Below are positions 44,985 through 55,283 of a stretch of 64,000 nt of DNA, in pieces (the first letter of the stretch is position 1; every line of letters starts with the position of its first letter). The notes under the pieces were generated by a model. That model was not told the DNA's origin. It saw only the letters and a program-made list of their open reading frames with translations, and searched no databases. This DNA is from Dicyema japonicum. Taxonomy: Eukaryota > Dicyemida > Rhombozoa > Dicyemidae. The stretch lies in contig RDEW01000003.1 of NCBI GenBank assembly GCA_011109175.1, positions 1,627,546-1,691,545 on the forward strand. Direction: 5' to 3'. Both the position numbers and the translations under genes were made by a program.

Positions 44985-45300
44985 GTGTAAGACCGATCAT
45001 CCATGTTGGAACCTGTTGGTCGGGAAAGAGGAGACGGAAAACGGCCGGGCAAGATTACAATATTCCGTTCGTAATCATGTGTACTCACTCCCTTTCTCCA
45101 TGAGCATTGTCACAAGTGTGGCAAACATGACGCAGAAAAGGCTGAGAAGTCTAAAAGAAAGAATACAAAGAGCTCCTGGACCAGTTCACTTTGAGCTATT
45201 GTTGCGACAACTGGTGTGTAATGTGTAAACAGGAGGGCGCTGTCTTTTCTCAAGAGACTCAGATGCCTGGCTACACTCAGTAGAGTCCTTGGAACCCACT
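44985..45300 (+). pseudogene. Fragment of the RT C-terminal domain seen at 30440-31140
   Basis: In shifting frames the plus strand reads SMLEPVGREREDGKRPGKIT, then HDAEKAEKSKRK and KEYKELLDQFT. These correspond to the EPxGLxRxDGKRPDG block and the charged segment before the FHFxPxAxET block of the domain at 30.4-31.1 kb. At least three frame changes are needed. Confidence 0.5.
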
Positions 45301-45309
45301 GTCTCCTCC

Positions 45310-46100
45310 AGTTGTTTTTTGTTCATGTCTGCGAGATTATTTTTGATTGTGTTTGTTATTTTTGTGTGACTCTTACGTTGAAAGCAAACTTATATGTGAA
45401 AAATCCATGATATTTTTACTTTCATCTCGAACTTAATTCGTAATTTTGTTCAAAGAAATCTGGGGATGGTATCTTGCTCATAACCACTATAACATATGTT
45501 GTAATTGCTAAGAGAGGGGATATCATTTGACTTAAAAACTGAAAGTGCTATCTCGTCCTGGTTGGGGCATCATTCGGAGTACAGTAGATTCCCCGAATGT
45601 CTTGGAATTGTCATCGTTCACACCAATGTCCGCTGTCTCTTGGTAGTTGGTGCCCGATCTGTTTCTTTTGCCTAATATATATTTTTGTATTATTTTTAAA
45701 CGTAAATCAATCCAAAATGACCCCTGCCGACATAATAGACCTCTCACGATTGGAACAGAGATCAACTGAGATAGCCTCATGTGCTTCATAGCGTTTTGGT
45801 CTTAGTTTCTTTAGAAAACGAAGCGATTTCCAGCCTTTTCCTCATGTTGTCTATTCGTCTTAGTAATAAATTAACATTAAAAATAGGGATTAGTAATGTG
45901 ATGATGACTACAGATCAATACAATAAAACTAAGCAGTAAAACACTTTTAACATGCCAGATTTAAAAATAATTGTGATTTTAATTATAAATTGAATAATAT
46001 AATGTTTAGATATTAAAGAGATTAAACAAAAGACCGGAAATGTATCCTAGCCTTGTGGTCAAATTCTGATTCTATGAACCATCCCAAAGACCTAAAAAGT
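45310..46100. other. Intergenic region, no recognised gene
   Basis: Open frames on both strands near 45530-45790 overlap each other and show no family signature. No repeat match was seen. Confidence 0.35.
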
Positions 46101-46108
46101 AATTTATT

Positions 46109-46433
46109 AGCCGCGTGGCGTCATGTGATGCTTCGTGGCTAATTGGTTCAAGTTTCTGTTTGTTCGTCTGTTACTCCTCTTTCTTCCTATTAGAGTGTCG
46201 TCATGTGATCCACCTGTCTAGGTGGCGCCCAGTGCCAGGCCGGCACGAAAAAGGATCATTTGCTCTCCCCCACTGTATTGGAGGGGTTTCCACAACTGCA
46301 AGTATGGACGTATTTTACCCTTTATGCTGAATATGGATGGACTCTGTTTCTGTGGAAGTGGAAACTGGATACACTTAATTAGTTGTTTACTTTAACTTTT
46401 TTCTCGGTGTATCCGGGGTTAATAAATAAATAA
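46109..46433 (+). mobile_element. SINE1, most complete copy
   Basis: A roughly 325-bp element. The 5' end AGCCGCGTGGCGTCATGTGA forms a hairpin: stem AGCCGCG/CGTGGCT (46109-46115 with 46134-46140) and inner stem GCGTC/GATGC with loop ATGT. A similar motif, GTGTCGTCATGTGATC, recurs at 46195-46210, followed by the perfect hairpin CCACCTGTCTAGGTGG. The 3' end reads TTTTTTCTCGGTGTATCCGG GGTTAATAAATAAATAA, close to the 3' end of LINE family B (TTTCTCGGTGTTCCCGGGGTTA ...). The first 13 bases after AGCC, GCGTGGCGTCATG, equal the start of the 2A-bearing LINE. A GGTTCAAGTTT sequence at 46144 is only weakly B-box-like. Other copies: 15572-15840, 38763-39010, 42851-43152. Confidence 0.85.
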
Positions 46434-46439
46434 TCCCAG

Positions 46440-46790
46440 AGATCTCTCAGTCAGCCAGTAAACAATTCAGAACTTGAAATCTACTAAAACCCTCAGAAAC
46501 CTTGATACCAACAAGTTTCTGCGACGTCTTCCAAATATTGACGAATGCGAAGCTTCTCTACCGCAGGAAGTTTGTGTCCACTTGGCACACTTACGTTTTG
46601 GTCACCACGTGGATTTACGTTCGTATCTGTATAGAATATTGATGACCAGAATCGGTTAACCTCTTCTCTTGTCTGGATCCGCCTCTGAATTCTGCACAGA
46701 ACCAAATACATCTGTCAGAACTCTGGGACTGTGTGCTCTTGCCTGTGACGTTTTTGTTAGCCACGAGGGGTAAATAAATAATGAGCATTT
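46440..46790 (+). pseudogene. LINE C-terminal fragment with 3' tail
   Basis: KTLRNLDTNKFLRRLPNIDE, VCVHLAHLRFGHHVDLRSYL and YRI, then in another frame NTSVRTLGLCALACDVFVSH EG before a stop. This is the GHH block and terminal peptide of a zinc-knuckle LINE. It ends in GGGGTAAATAAATAATGAG. It abuts SINE1. Confidence 0.6.
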
Positions 46791-47179
46791 ATTTATTTTG
46801 TATGGCTTTAGCCCTAACAACTTCAACTCCCTCGATAACGTATTATACTACTTCAATAGTGTAATGCATGGGGTATGAGGACTTTTATCATAAGAAAACC
46901 AATCCATTTCACGAAGAAGTCTTATCTCCCAACCGACTCATTTAAGAAAGAAATAAATTGCTTAAAAGTCTAAAGATTCATTCCTGGGAAACCAAGGTGA
47001 GGATTCGGTAGAGATCAGAAACAAGGCCAAGATGAAACAGGAGAGGGTCTGGAATAACTTTTTGTCCACCTTAATCAAATAATCTACCTCCACAAGGATG
47101 TGGAATACTCTTCGGGCTTCACCAACACTGTGAGGACGCCTCCTTGCGAAGACCTGGAGAACAAGAACTTTTTAAAAAG

Positions 47180-47885
47180 ATCATGGAGGTTTATTCAAAA
47201 ATTCTAACAGCAACAACATTCGGGTCCTTGCATATGCTAATAACATAATCCTGGCAACAAGAAACCAATGTTTTCACTCAGCGGGTTCCCGCTTACAAGA
47301 ATTACTGGACAACCTGAGCTGTTGGCTTGAGGAACCTACACACAAGTCCTGAAAAGTTTAGCACAATGATTCTTAAAAAAACTAACAAACTCGGCACCTT
47401 TTTGACTCTTAATAGAATGTCAAATCCCTACACAAACTCAATCAAATTACTGGGGATTACATACAACCCCCTTATGTCTTTCAGCAAATATGTCAGCAAC
47501 GTCGTTCCTCCTCCCGCTGAAAACTAAATTTTGTTAAACACTTCTTGGACATTATGTTTCTACTAAACATTAAGCCACCTTTATACGACAACATATCCTA
47601 TACGAACTTAAATAAAATTAATATCTTCCAAGAAACAGTCACGAGGGCCCTACAAAGTTCTCCTTCTCGCCACTAACGTCAACTCCGTTAGAGGAACTTG
47701 TTAGGAGAACGGAAGCCCGATTGCCATCTCCGAAATCCTGTAAAGTGTCCCGAACGTATAACAAGTGTTCTCGGACAAACACCGTGAAAGGATGAGGCGG
47801 ATGGTAAAGGAGGCCTGGATCACCTGACGGCCACCTATTCCATTTTATTTGTCGGTGATTCTTGGTTTTAAATAAACAAGGATAT
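47180..47885 (+). pseudogene. LINE reverse transcriptase C-terminal half, highly decayed
   Basis: IRVLAYANNIILATRN (about 47220-47265) is the RT catalytic box with the two aspartates of YADD changed to Asn. Thumb-like pieces follow (LLDNLSCWLEEPTHKS, IKLLGITYNPLMSFSKYVSN) and a terminal block (HRERMRRMVKEAWIT-like, GGCCTGGATCACCTGA at 47808-47823). The tail is GTGATTCTTGGTTTTAAATAA ACAAGG. Confidence 0.6.
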
Positions 47886-48179
47886 GTACATCAATTGAGA
47901 CTTTATTTTTTATGCATAATAAAATTTTTGAAAAAAATAGTTTGATGATGTAATGTCAAATCATGACAGAGGACCCACTACAAACTCGTGGATCAGCACT
48001 ATTAGTTTTATCTCCCATAATTATATTACAACCACTAGCATTATTACTTTGGGGGACTATCCATATTTTCTTTATTTTCTAGTATTTTCGAATCCATGTC
48101 AGGTTCTGACTGAACCAATCGACTATCTCGAATTGTAGCATTATAATGGCATTAAATCAAGGAAACTGCAGTTAAGATG

Positions 48180-48320
48180 ATAGTCAGTGTATCCAACACT
48201 TCTTTTTTCGGATTTCAGATATCTCCTGAGTCCGTCACCTCGTCCATGTTCACGATAAGAAAGAAGACGTGGGTTTTCATTCGTCATGAAGCGAAAAAGA
48301 CATTTTGTCCATTAGAGGTA
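48180..48320 (-). repeat. SINE-like repeat, reverse copy of 50985-51270
   Basis: Reverse complement CTTCATGACGAATGAAAACC CACGTCTTCTTTC, then GTGAACATGGACGAGGTGAC GGACTCAGGAG, matches 51040-51110. A third piece is at 10930-11045. Confidence 0.55.
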
Positions 48321-48895
48321 CTGCCTCATGATTTTGAAAATTTTTGATTTAATGGACTAAATTTATATCAAAATATTTCATGGTAAAATTATTTAAAATT
48401 GTTTTATTTTATATCTTGTCAATCTCTTCCAGACTTTAAGCACCATAATTAATTAAAATAATATATTCTAAAAACATTGTTAGACTGGCGTCAAAAAAGA
48501 TCTATCAGTTCAGGAGGTGTTCAATGACAGATATGGATGGACTTGATGCTTGGAACTTCCCTAAGACCGGGGTCTGAATCTATTTTTACATTTAAATGTC
48601 AATTAATCTCAGAAAGTTTACTCTTAGTAAAAAATTGAAAACTCTCAAAAAATAATTATTTTCTCTTAAAAAAGCAATTACAAAAATTGATTAAACAGTG
48701 ATATCTCCCCAATCGGTAATTGTAGGAGACTTAAATAATAAAGTGAATGGGAGAGTTGGATAAATTGAGCTAGGGTACTCAGGAAGCATGATCTTGTTAT
48801 ACCAAAGCTCGTCAAAAAATATTGATTAAATAATAATTTTTGTCATTTTAGAATCTCAATGACATTTTGAGATTATCTAAACGTTTTTTTGATAT

Positions 48896-49132
48896 CTAAA
48901 AGCCACTTAATGACAGATTATTATTATTTTTCAGTTCATTGGGCAAACACAATGTCATAGAATATCGCTTACTGTGCCTCATGACATCTCCAAGATAATC
49001 CCCGAATCTACTCAAACACGTCATTGTCCAAAAGATTTTAATTCTTGGTGAACGCCTAACAAGTTTACCAAAAAATAATCCCGAATTATGTGCGGGGTAG
49101 TTAATCCGAGTCCTCCCTCGTGGCTTGGACAT
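48896..49132 (-). CDS. Uncertain short open frame
   Basis: Seventy-eight codons starting MSKPRGRTRINYPAH and including DYLGDVMRHSKRYSMTL. The composition is basic and non-repetitive, but no family was recognised and no short intron was needed. It could be a small exon of a host gene or a decayed element. Confidence 0.2.
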   Translation of the reverse strand: MSKPRGRTRINYPAHNSGLFFGKLVRRSPRIKIFWTMTCLSRFGDYLGDVMRHSKRYSMTLCLPNELKNNNNLSLSGF

Positions 49133-49241
49133 TTAACACTGACCTTCCCCCTTAATTTCTCATGATTTTACAGAGTCCTTCGAATTACGGCTCCGTTGAT
49201 TCGGCAGTATATAATCCACGCGACGGATAGCGCACAGAGAA

Positions 49242-50733
49242 ATGGAAGGAGCACAGTTGGAGAGTTTCAAATATTCTAATCAAACGAATTGTGATTACAT
49301 TGCCCGGAATAAATCCTCGATTTCCCTTTTCAAGGTATCTTTATGTTTAAATTTAGAAAACCATTAGTCGAGGACAACACGGGTTTGGATTCTCAGTAAC
49401 TTTAAATAAACCAATAATGGTCTGTCTTGTGTTTGCAACGTCTCCCGCAGCCAATGCTGGGCTAAAAATCGGGGACTTGATCTTTAAGATAAATGGAAAA
49501 AGCACATCAGAGTACGAGATGCATGAAATCGTCAAAATTATACTGTAAAGTATTTTTATATTCCAGAAATCAGCAGGATTCACTCGAAATTTTGTTTGGA
49601 AGGAATTTGAAGGGATCATTCGAAAAACGGGAAAAAAACACCGACGGAAAAACCAGAGAAAATTAACGGAAAACACATCTTAAAGAGAACAAAGAAGTTA
49701 AAACTAAACAAACCTAAAAATAAAAATTTCCCGAAAAGCAACTTATCGGAGATGAAATTGGGGAACCACAAGTACTCAATAATATCACTGGTGGAATCTA
49801 CAAATGAAAACAAAATATTGAGATGGTTCGACACATTTCCGATCGACGACCAATCCAACGGTTCATGGGCCCGTGTTGAAGAACAGATCTCCCATTCCAG
49901 CATATCATTCGACCTCAGTGTTGACGAGAATAGTAAAAACCGTTCAGAATACCAATTTGGGGAGAGAATGTCCAAAGTTCCGTGCCAAGCCGATTACTTG
50001 GTCACAAATACTATTTTAAGTAACGAAAAAAGCTTAAGACCCTCAAAAGTTGAAGAGTTCGACGACGACTTTATTATGCTCAATATGGAAACAAGGAACG
50101 AAGACATCCTGAACCAAATGCTGATAAGACTTGTCAAGGATGAAGAAATTTTTTTGAACATTTTCGTGGACAATTTGCTGATTGGAGACGAAATTATTCG
50201 CATCTCCCTAAAGAAAAAAATAATATCCTTCGACTTTTTCGAGAGCTACACTAAGGTTTTTGATTCAGTAAAATTAGCTATTTTTGTTGATCCAGGAAAG
50301 ACAGTTCTGCATGGTTCAGGCAGATTTCAGGGATCCCCCATTTAGGAATTTTGAAATAATCCAGTTGGCCTTTCAGAGACAGGTGATAATGAAATAGTTA
50401 ATTTATTCCAGCTGTCTAGTCTAAAAAGCTATTACGGGAAGTATTCTATTCACTTAGTTGGGCTATTCAAAGAAATCGAAGAAAACACTCTAAAAATAAA
50501 TCCACTTAAACTCGATAAATTCAAAGAATCGATAAGAGTTCCATTTTCGGTCAGACAGTTTTCATAATTGATAGAACTTGCTGCAGACTTTGAAAAACCT
50601 TAAAGAAATAAATCTCTTTGTCGGGGCCATTCCTGAAAACGAGGAACCCAGACTCACCTTCGTGGACCTTTCAACTGGTTTTCTTCTATTGAAATGTTCT
50701 AGAGTTGGAAAACTTAATTACCAAAAGGAATAA
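49242..50733 (+). CDS. PDZ-domain protein, identity unresolved
   Basis: The start at 49242 (MEGAQLESFKYSNQT) precedes a 22-nt intron. A PDZ domain follows: GQHGFGFSVTLNKP (carboxylate-binding GFGF loop), VFATSPAANAGLKIGDLIFK INGKSTSEYEMHEIV. After another 22-nt intron comes a Lys-rich linker in which one base is off near 49665. A long exon runs 49752 to about 50286 (RWFDTFPIDDQSNGSWARVE; ILNQMLIRLVKDEEIFLN). The end is rebuilt with introns of about 34, 29 and 25 nt: FRDPPFRNFEIIQLAFQRQ, KSYYGKYSIHLVGLFKEIEE and a C-terminus near VGKLNYQKE (stop 50733). The all-helical second half loosely recalls a DH (RhoGEF) domain, which would make a PDZ-DH protein, but no diagnostic motif is present. A host gene is likely because of the intron pattern. 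Confidence 0.6.
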
Positions 50734-50984
50734 ATTGTTCAATTTATTAAAATAATTATTAAATCACATTAACTTAATGAATTGTTCAATTAAAATAATT
50801 ATTAAATCACATTAACACTTATCATTTATGAATAATTAATGATTAAAGAAAAACCCATTTCTTTATTATGACTATTAGCACGTGACTGCGTCCCGTTAAA
50901 ATGGTCATAAAATTAAGTCATTATCACCAATGCTAATGGACTCAAATATAGTATTTTGCCCTTATGCATCCCAAATTGTTTGAA

Positions 50985-51270
50985 AAAGGTTAGCAGAGTG
51001 GTTAAATGGTTGGAGGTGGGACGTACCTAACTTCGCATCATGATGGATGAAAACCCATGTCTTCCTTCTCGTGAGCAAGAACGAGGTGATGGAATCAGCA
51101 GACGTCAGAAACCCAAAGTTCTGAACGAAGGGGAAGTGTCAAGTGCATGAAAGATCCGAGTTTAAACCCTTCTGACCAAAAATTGAAGGAACTTGGATCA
51201 TCCATCAGAAGCTGCATGTCTATGTTGCTAATAAAATTGAATTTTTCAAAGATTTTGATTGCTAGTTTTT
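50985..51270 (+). mobile_element. tRNA-like SINE family, fullest copy
   Basis: The head GGTTAGCAGAGTGGTTAAAT GG resembles a tRNA-Leu/Ser A-box region (AGAGTGG). A canonical B box was not found. The body has CATGATGGATGAAAACCCAT GTCTTCC and GAACGAGGTGATGGAATCAG CAGACG, shared with 48180-48320 and 10930-11045. It ends near ATTGAATTTTTCAAAG. Confidence 0.5.
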
Positions 51271-51279
51271 CTTTTTTGT

Positions 51280-52080
51280 CTGGTTAGCCTCCTCTTAGGA
51301 GTTACCGTCAACTATTCCTTATCCCCTCTCTTCGCATTGTAATCAGTCATTTCTCCCCTTCCAGCAACCAATAGGATATTTCTTCAGTCGACAAAGAAGT
51401 GTACTGTCCATCTCTTTACTACACTTTTAAAATTTAACTATAAAAAAATTCTGGATTAATCTAAAAATTAAATAAAAATACACGATCTATAGAATCAAAG
51501 ACCTGGAACATCAACCAATCATTTTGATACTCCTTACTAAAAAATTGATTTATAAGGGGCTCTTCCTTACGCTTGTGCAAAGTTGGTTATCAGAAAATAA
51601 ATTGAACATATCCACATAAACTCAGACATTATTTCAATAATTACAACAGACTACCGCTCAGAGGAAGGCATAGAATTACTCTCCCTGTGCCTCTAAGTAA
51701 GGATCTTAATGGGAATGGAAAAAAAACTTTTACGTAGGGAGGACCTAGAAGACACACGAGCAGATGCAAACAACAGGGACTGATGGAGACGTCTAGTGAA
51801 GAAAATTTTAAAACACGTGGCAAAAACGAGATTTTAGTTAACATAATATTCTTAGTTTCTGTGAAAATGCTTTTAATAATGTCCACATAATCAGAGAGTA
51901 TGATATTTCCCTATTTGATTACAAGTTTATATAAAGTAAGCATGTCACCATGTGGGTCTCAGCACCTACCTATACAAGACCGGTAAGGCAAACTCGCCAT
52001 TCTGTCCTTCATGTAACCTTGATGACCATAACCCCTGATTTATTCATAGTAGGTTTTTATCCTGTTTCCTAGGTCGGAGT
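51280..52080. other. Intergenic region, no recognised gene
   Basis: No family-specific coding block or shared repeat was identified. Open frames are short and uninformative. Confidence 0.35.
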
Positions 52081-52427
52081 GGGACGTATCCTTATGGGGA
52101 CCCCTCCGTTGAATTCTTTTATGATGCAGATCAGTCATTGGACGTCTCCTGAATTAAGAGGATCCAATAACGCCACTATAAATTGGAGGAGACAAAGAGT
52201 AGAAAGAAAATCCTTCAACCAAGAAGAAAGTGGTGTGAGAATCAAACATACAGCTAAATGCGAAGCGATCGACAGAAGGTTTAAAAATACTGCATGGTAA
52301 TTCTCTGTACACGTGGTACACCACAAATATACGTGAGGCATGAAATAAGCCTCAAAAGAAAAAATAAAGTATACGAGTCAAGAATAGCATCTCTTTGCAG
52401 GAAGTTTGACATCCTTTACTCTTTTGA

Positions 52428-52684
52428 AATTCAAATTCAGACCTTCTGTGGGATATCGAACTGTGGTTAGGCCTTTTTCAAATCTCGATTTTTACGGTGG
52501 AAACTGTGTTTAACTTCATGTCCTGCGGAAGTTACATAATTATATTTGCAATACTATTTTTGATAAGATTTTGTTTGAGTAGTTAAATGCTTACTCAGGG
52601 ACATTTTTGAGCTACATTCAGATATAAATTTGACCATCTTTGAACTTCAATGAACTAGGTGGACTAAGGTTCATTATGCCTTAA
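52428..52684 (-). repeat. Left arm of a ~260-bp inverted repeat pair
   Basis: Runs from AAATTCAAATTCAGACCTTC to GGTTCATTATGCCTTAA. It is the near-identical reverse complement of 54877-55140. Inside the pair lie 2.2 kb containing a LINE fragment and a segment shared with 33948. There is no coding content of its own. Confidence 0.85.
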
Positions 52685-53099
52685 AATAATTTTGTTTCAG
52701 ATATTTTTTATGGATGCGATTTATAATTGTTTCGGCTGAACTGAGAACCGTCACCTTTCACACTGCCTTACAACTTAAGTATTTAGAGTCTTCCTCAAAA
52801 ACTAAAAGTATTTCTTCCTTGAGAATAATCTTTCTTGTGATTAACTCCGGCTTCTCAACTTCCCGAATTACCTTCCAGATAGTGCTTGTTAGTATTTGAA
52901 AGTTGCACTTATCCTCATTCCTAGAATGGTCCCCAACCGAATTTCTTATTTATTCTTAATTTTTCGGATATTCATCCAATCCTTTGATTGATCTACGGAA
53001 ATGCATTTAACCAGACCAATTAAATCTTCCAATTCCTAAGTGAAGACTAATTTGATGAATTTGATATTATTAATAAGCAAAGCACATTGATATTTATTA

Positions 53100-54250
53100 T
53101 AAAGAAGGACATCAGGTGATCCAGGCCTCTCTTAGTAGTGACTTCATCTTTTTCTGGCGTTTCTCTCGGGAACCGACAACTTTTCTGTATGTCTATTTTT
53201 GGGCGATTTTCCACGTAGGATGAATGCGGATGAATTTGATACTTCATTTTATGATTGACACCGATTTCGAACGTCGTTGTAGATAAGAATTTATCTTGAT
53301 AGATGGTTACACTATTCCTCTAGATTGACTATCAAAAGTCTCACTATTAACTGATCCCAGTCTCCACGATGAGTTGTGCCAATTAGCACGGTAAGGCGAA
53401 GCGGATTTCCATCTTTTTCACGAACACAGAGAAACCCGGCTTAAATAAGAAGAATCTTCTTTAAATTGGGAGGGGTATTCCCTCATGGTATCAGCATACA
53501 GAGGGTTTTTTGATTTAGCATGTTGAGTTTTTCGAGTCTCTTCCAAGAAAGAAGAAATCTCCACGTGGCTGAGGCATACTCCACAGATCGTTTGTTAATA
53601 AAGTCTTTAATAGATTTGCCCAAATAGAAAAGACTTATGTAAACTAACACATATAGTGTTCAATTTCTGGAATCCCTACGTGAAAGCTTTTTTCGTGTGA
53701 ATAGTTAAGCACATCAGCTATTCGTAGGTTACTTCAAGAATCGTGGAAGAGCGTGTGACATGTAATTGCGTAGATCCAATCAAGATTTTGGGTTCCTTTT
53801 GCTCGCCATTTTGAGATAAATAAGATGCATGTTGACTAGGGAATGATGAAGATGGTTGGATACCAATCTCTCGTGCATTCTGTCCAGTTGGACCTTGGTA
53901 CCTGTGAGAGAAACAGATCGATTTCTATTCCTATAAAATAACAGAAGAGAATCATCACCATCGTTCATAAGTAAGTCGTGTGGGAACAGGGTAAAGGAGG
54001 ATGAGGAAGTGAAGAGTACTGGGGCACTCAGTTTGTTAGTAATTTGATCTTAATCTGAGTTCTGCGTATCAAACTCTTCCTAGTCGTCTTTAGAGAAACC
54101 CAAAGTTTCAGATTCGTATTGACGTTAGTGGAGTAGATTTTTACGATGAGATGATTTTTAGACACTGTGTTTAAGGTCTCGTTGAAATCAATAGAAACCG
54201 TCCCTGTCCCCATGTGGGAGAGCCGTTTTGAAATCATCTATAATAAAATG
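53100..54250 (-). pseudogene. LINE family B-like reverse transcriptase, degraded
   Basis: On the minus strand, from 54237 down: VSIDFNETLNTVSKNHLIVK I (compare VSIDINKAFDTVSRKIWLEK at 37680), NDGDDSLLLFY (a decayed DEDSLLLSYADD, about 53965), LDRMHERLVSNHL, and at 53370-53450 the complement of the FLRVCEEDGNPLRL block. It ends at 53105 in GAGAGGCCTGGATCACCTGA TG, like other LINE termini. It carries far more changes than the 37.4-kb copy. Confidence 0.7.
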
Positions 54251-54876
54251 TGATACGTTGCTATATAGATGTCGATTTTTCAGGACAAAATCAGTTGGGG
54301 AGTGACGGGGTAATTATCAAAAGTACTTTAGTGGGTGTGCAAATAGGCGAGATGGGACCGGTAGGAGGTGGGATCTTCCTTTAGCTTTCCAAGCTTCAGA
54401 ATGAAAATGATAATTGAGTTTTTCCAAACTTGGGGATGATGTTATAGGCAAAGAACAGAAAAAATCCTTCAACCAAGCAGTGGTGTAAAATTCCAAGCTG
54501 CAACTAAATGTTTCGTGAGAGACAGTAGACTCATCAGAACTGAATGGCAGATTTTCAATTGAGGCATACAATCGTATCGAAAGCAGAATAAAGAATTGGT
54601 GAACCGTCCATGTTGTTTTGAATCAACTAGAAGATTGGGGATTTATTTGAATAATGGGTTGAGATGGAAGTGAAGACAAATTATTGTAGGATCAATACAA
54701 CCGTGTGATAAGTTAATTGGTTGATTTATATTATGTGATTACATGGGTCGCCATTGTAGCTAACTTCCACAGACTGTTGGGAGTGGATATAAATATTTAC
54801 TATCATGTACAATCTGTACTAAAAAATCTTATAGGTTGACTCTTTAAACGCTTAGAGACCGAACCCTCCTGTACAG

Positions 54877-55140
54877 TTAAGGCATAATGAACCATAGTCC
54901 ACCTAGTTCATTGAAGTTCAAAGATGGTCAAATTTATATCTGAATGTAGCTCAAAAATGTCCCTGAGTAAGCATTTAACTACTCAAACAAAATCTTATCA
55001 AAAATAGTATCGCAAATATAATTATGTAACTTCCGCAGGACATGAAGTTGAGGTTTAAACACAGTTTCCACTGTAAAATCGAGATTTAAAGAAGGCCTAA
55101 CCACAGTTCGATATTCCACAGAAGGTCTGAATTTGAATTT
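54877..55140 (+). repeat. Right arm of the ~260-bp inverted repeat pair
   Basis: TTAAGGCATAATGAACCATA ... GAAGGTCTGAATTTGAATTT, the partner of 52428-52684. It begins after CTGTACAG and ends at AATAAATTT, about 140 bases beyond the 3' end of the intermediate-filament gene. Confidence 0.85.
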
Positions 55141-55283
55141 AATAAATTTAAATTATTTTTAATCAAATTTTGAGGAATTTATGATTAATTTTATCTGCAG
55201 TGATAATTCAGGTATGCATTAAATATTAATAATCAATAATTCATTAAATGTTAGCACTAATTTAATCCGAGGACATTTACTAA

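Noticed and set aside
46115-46330. A 71-codon ORF across SINE1
   Set aside because: It lies wholly within a repeat present four times in the window; other copies do not keep the frame.
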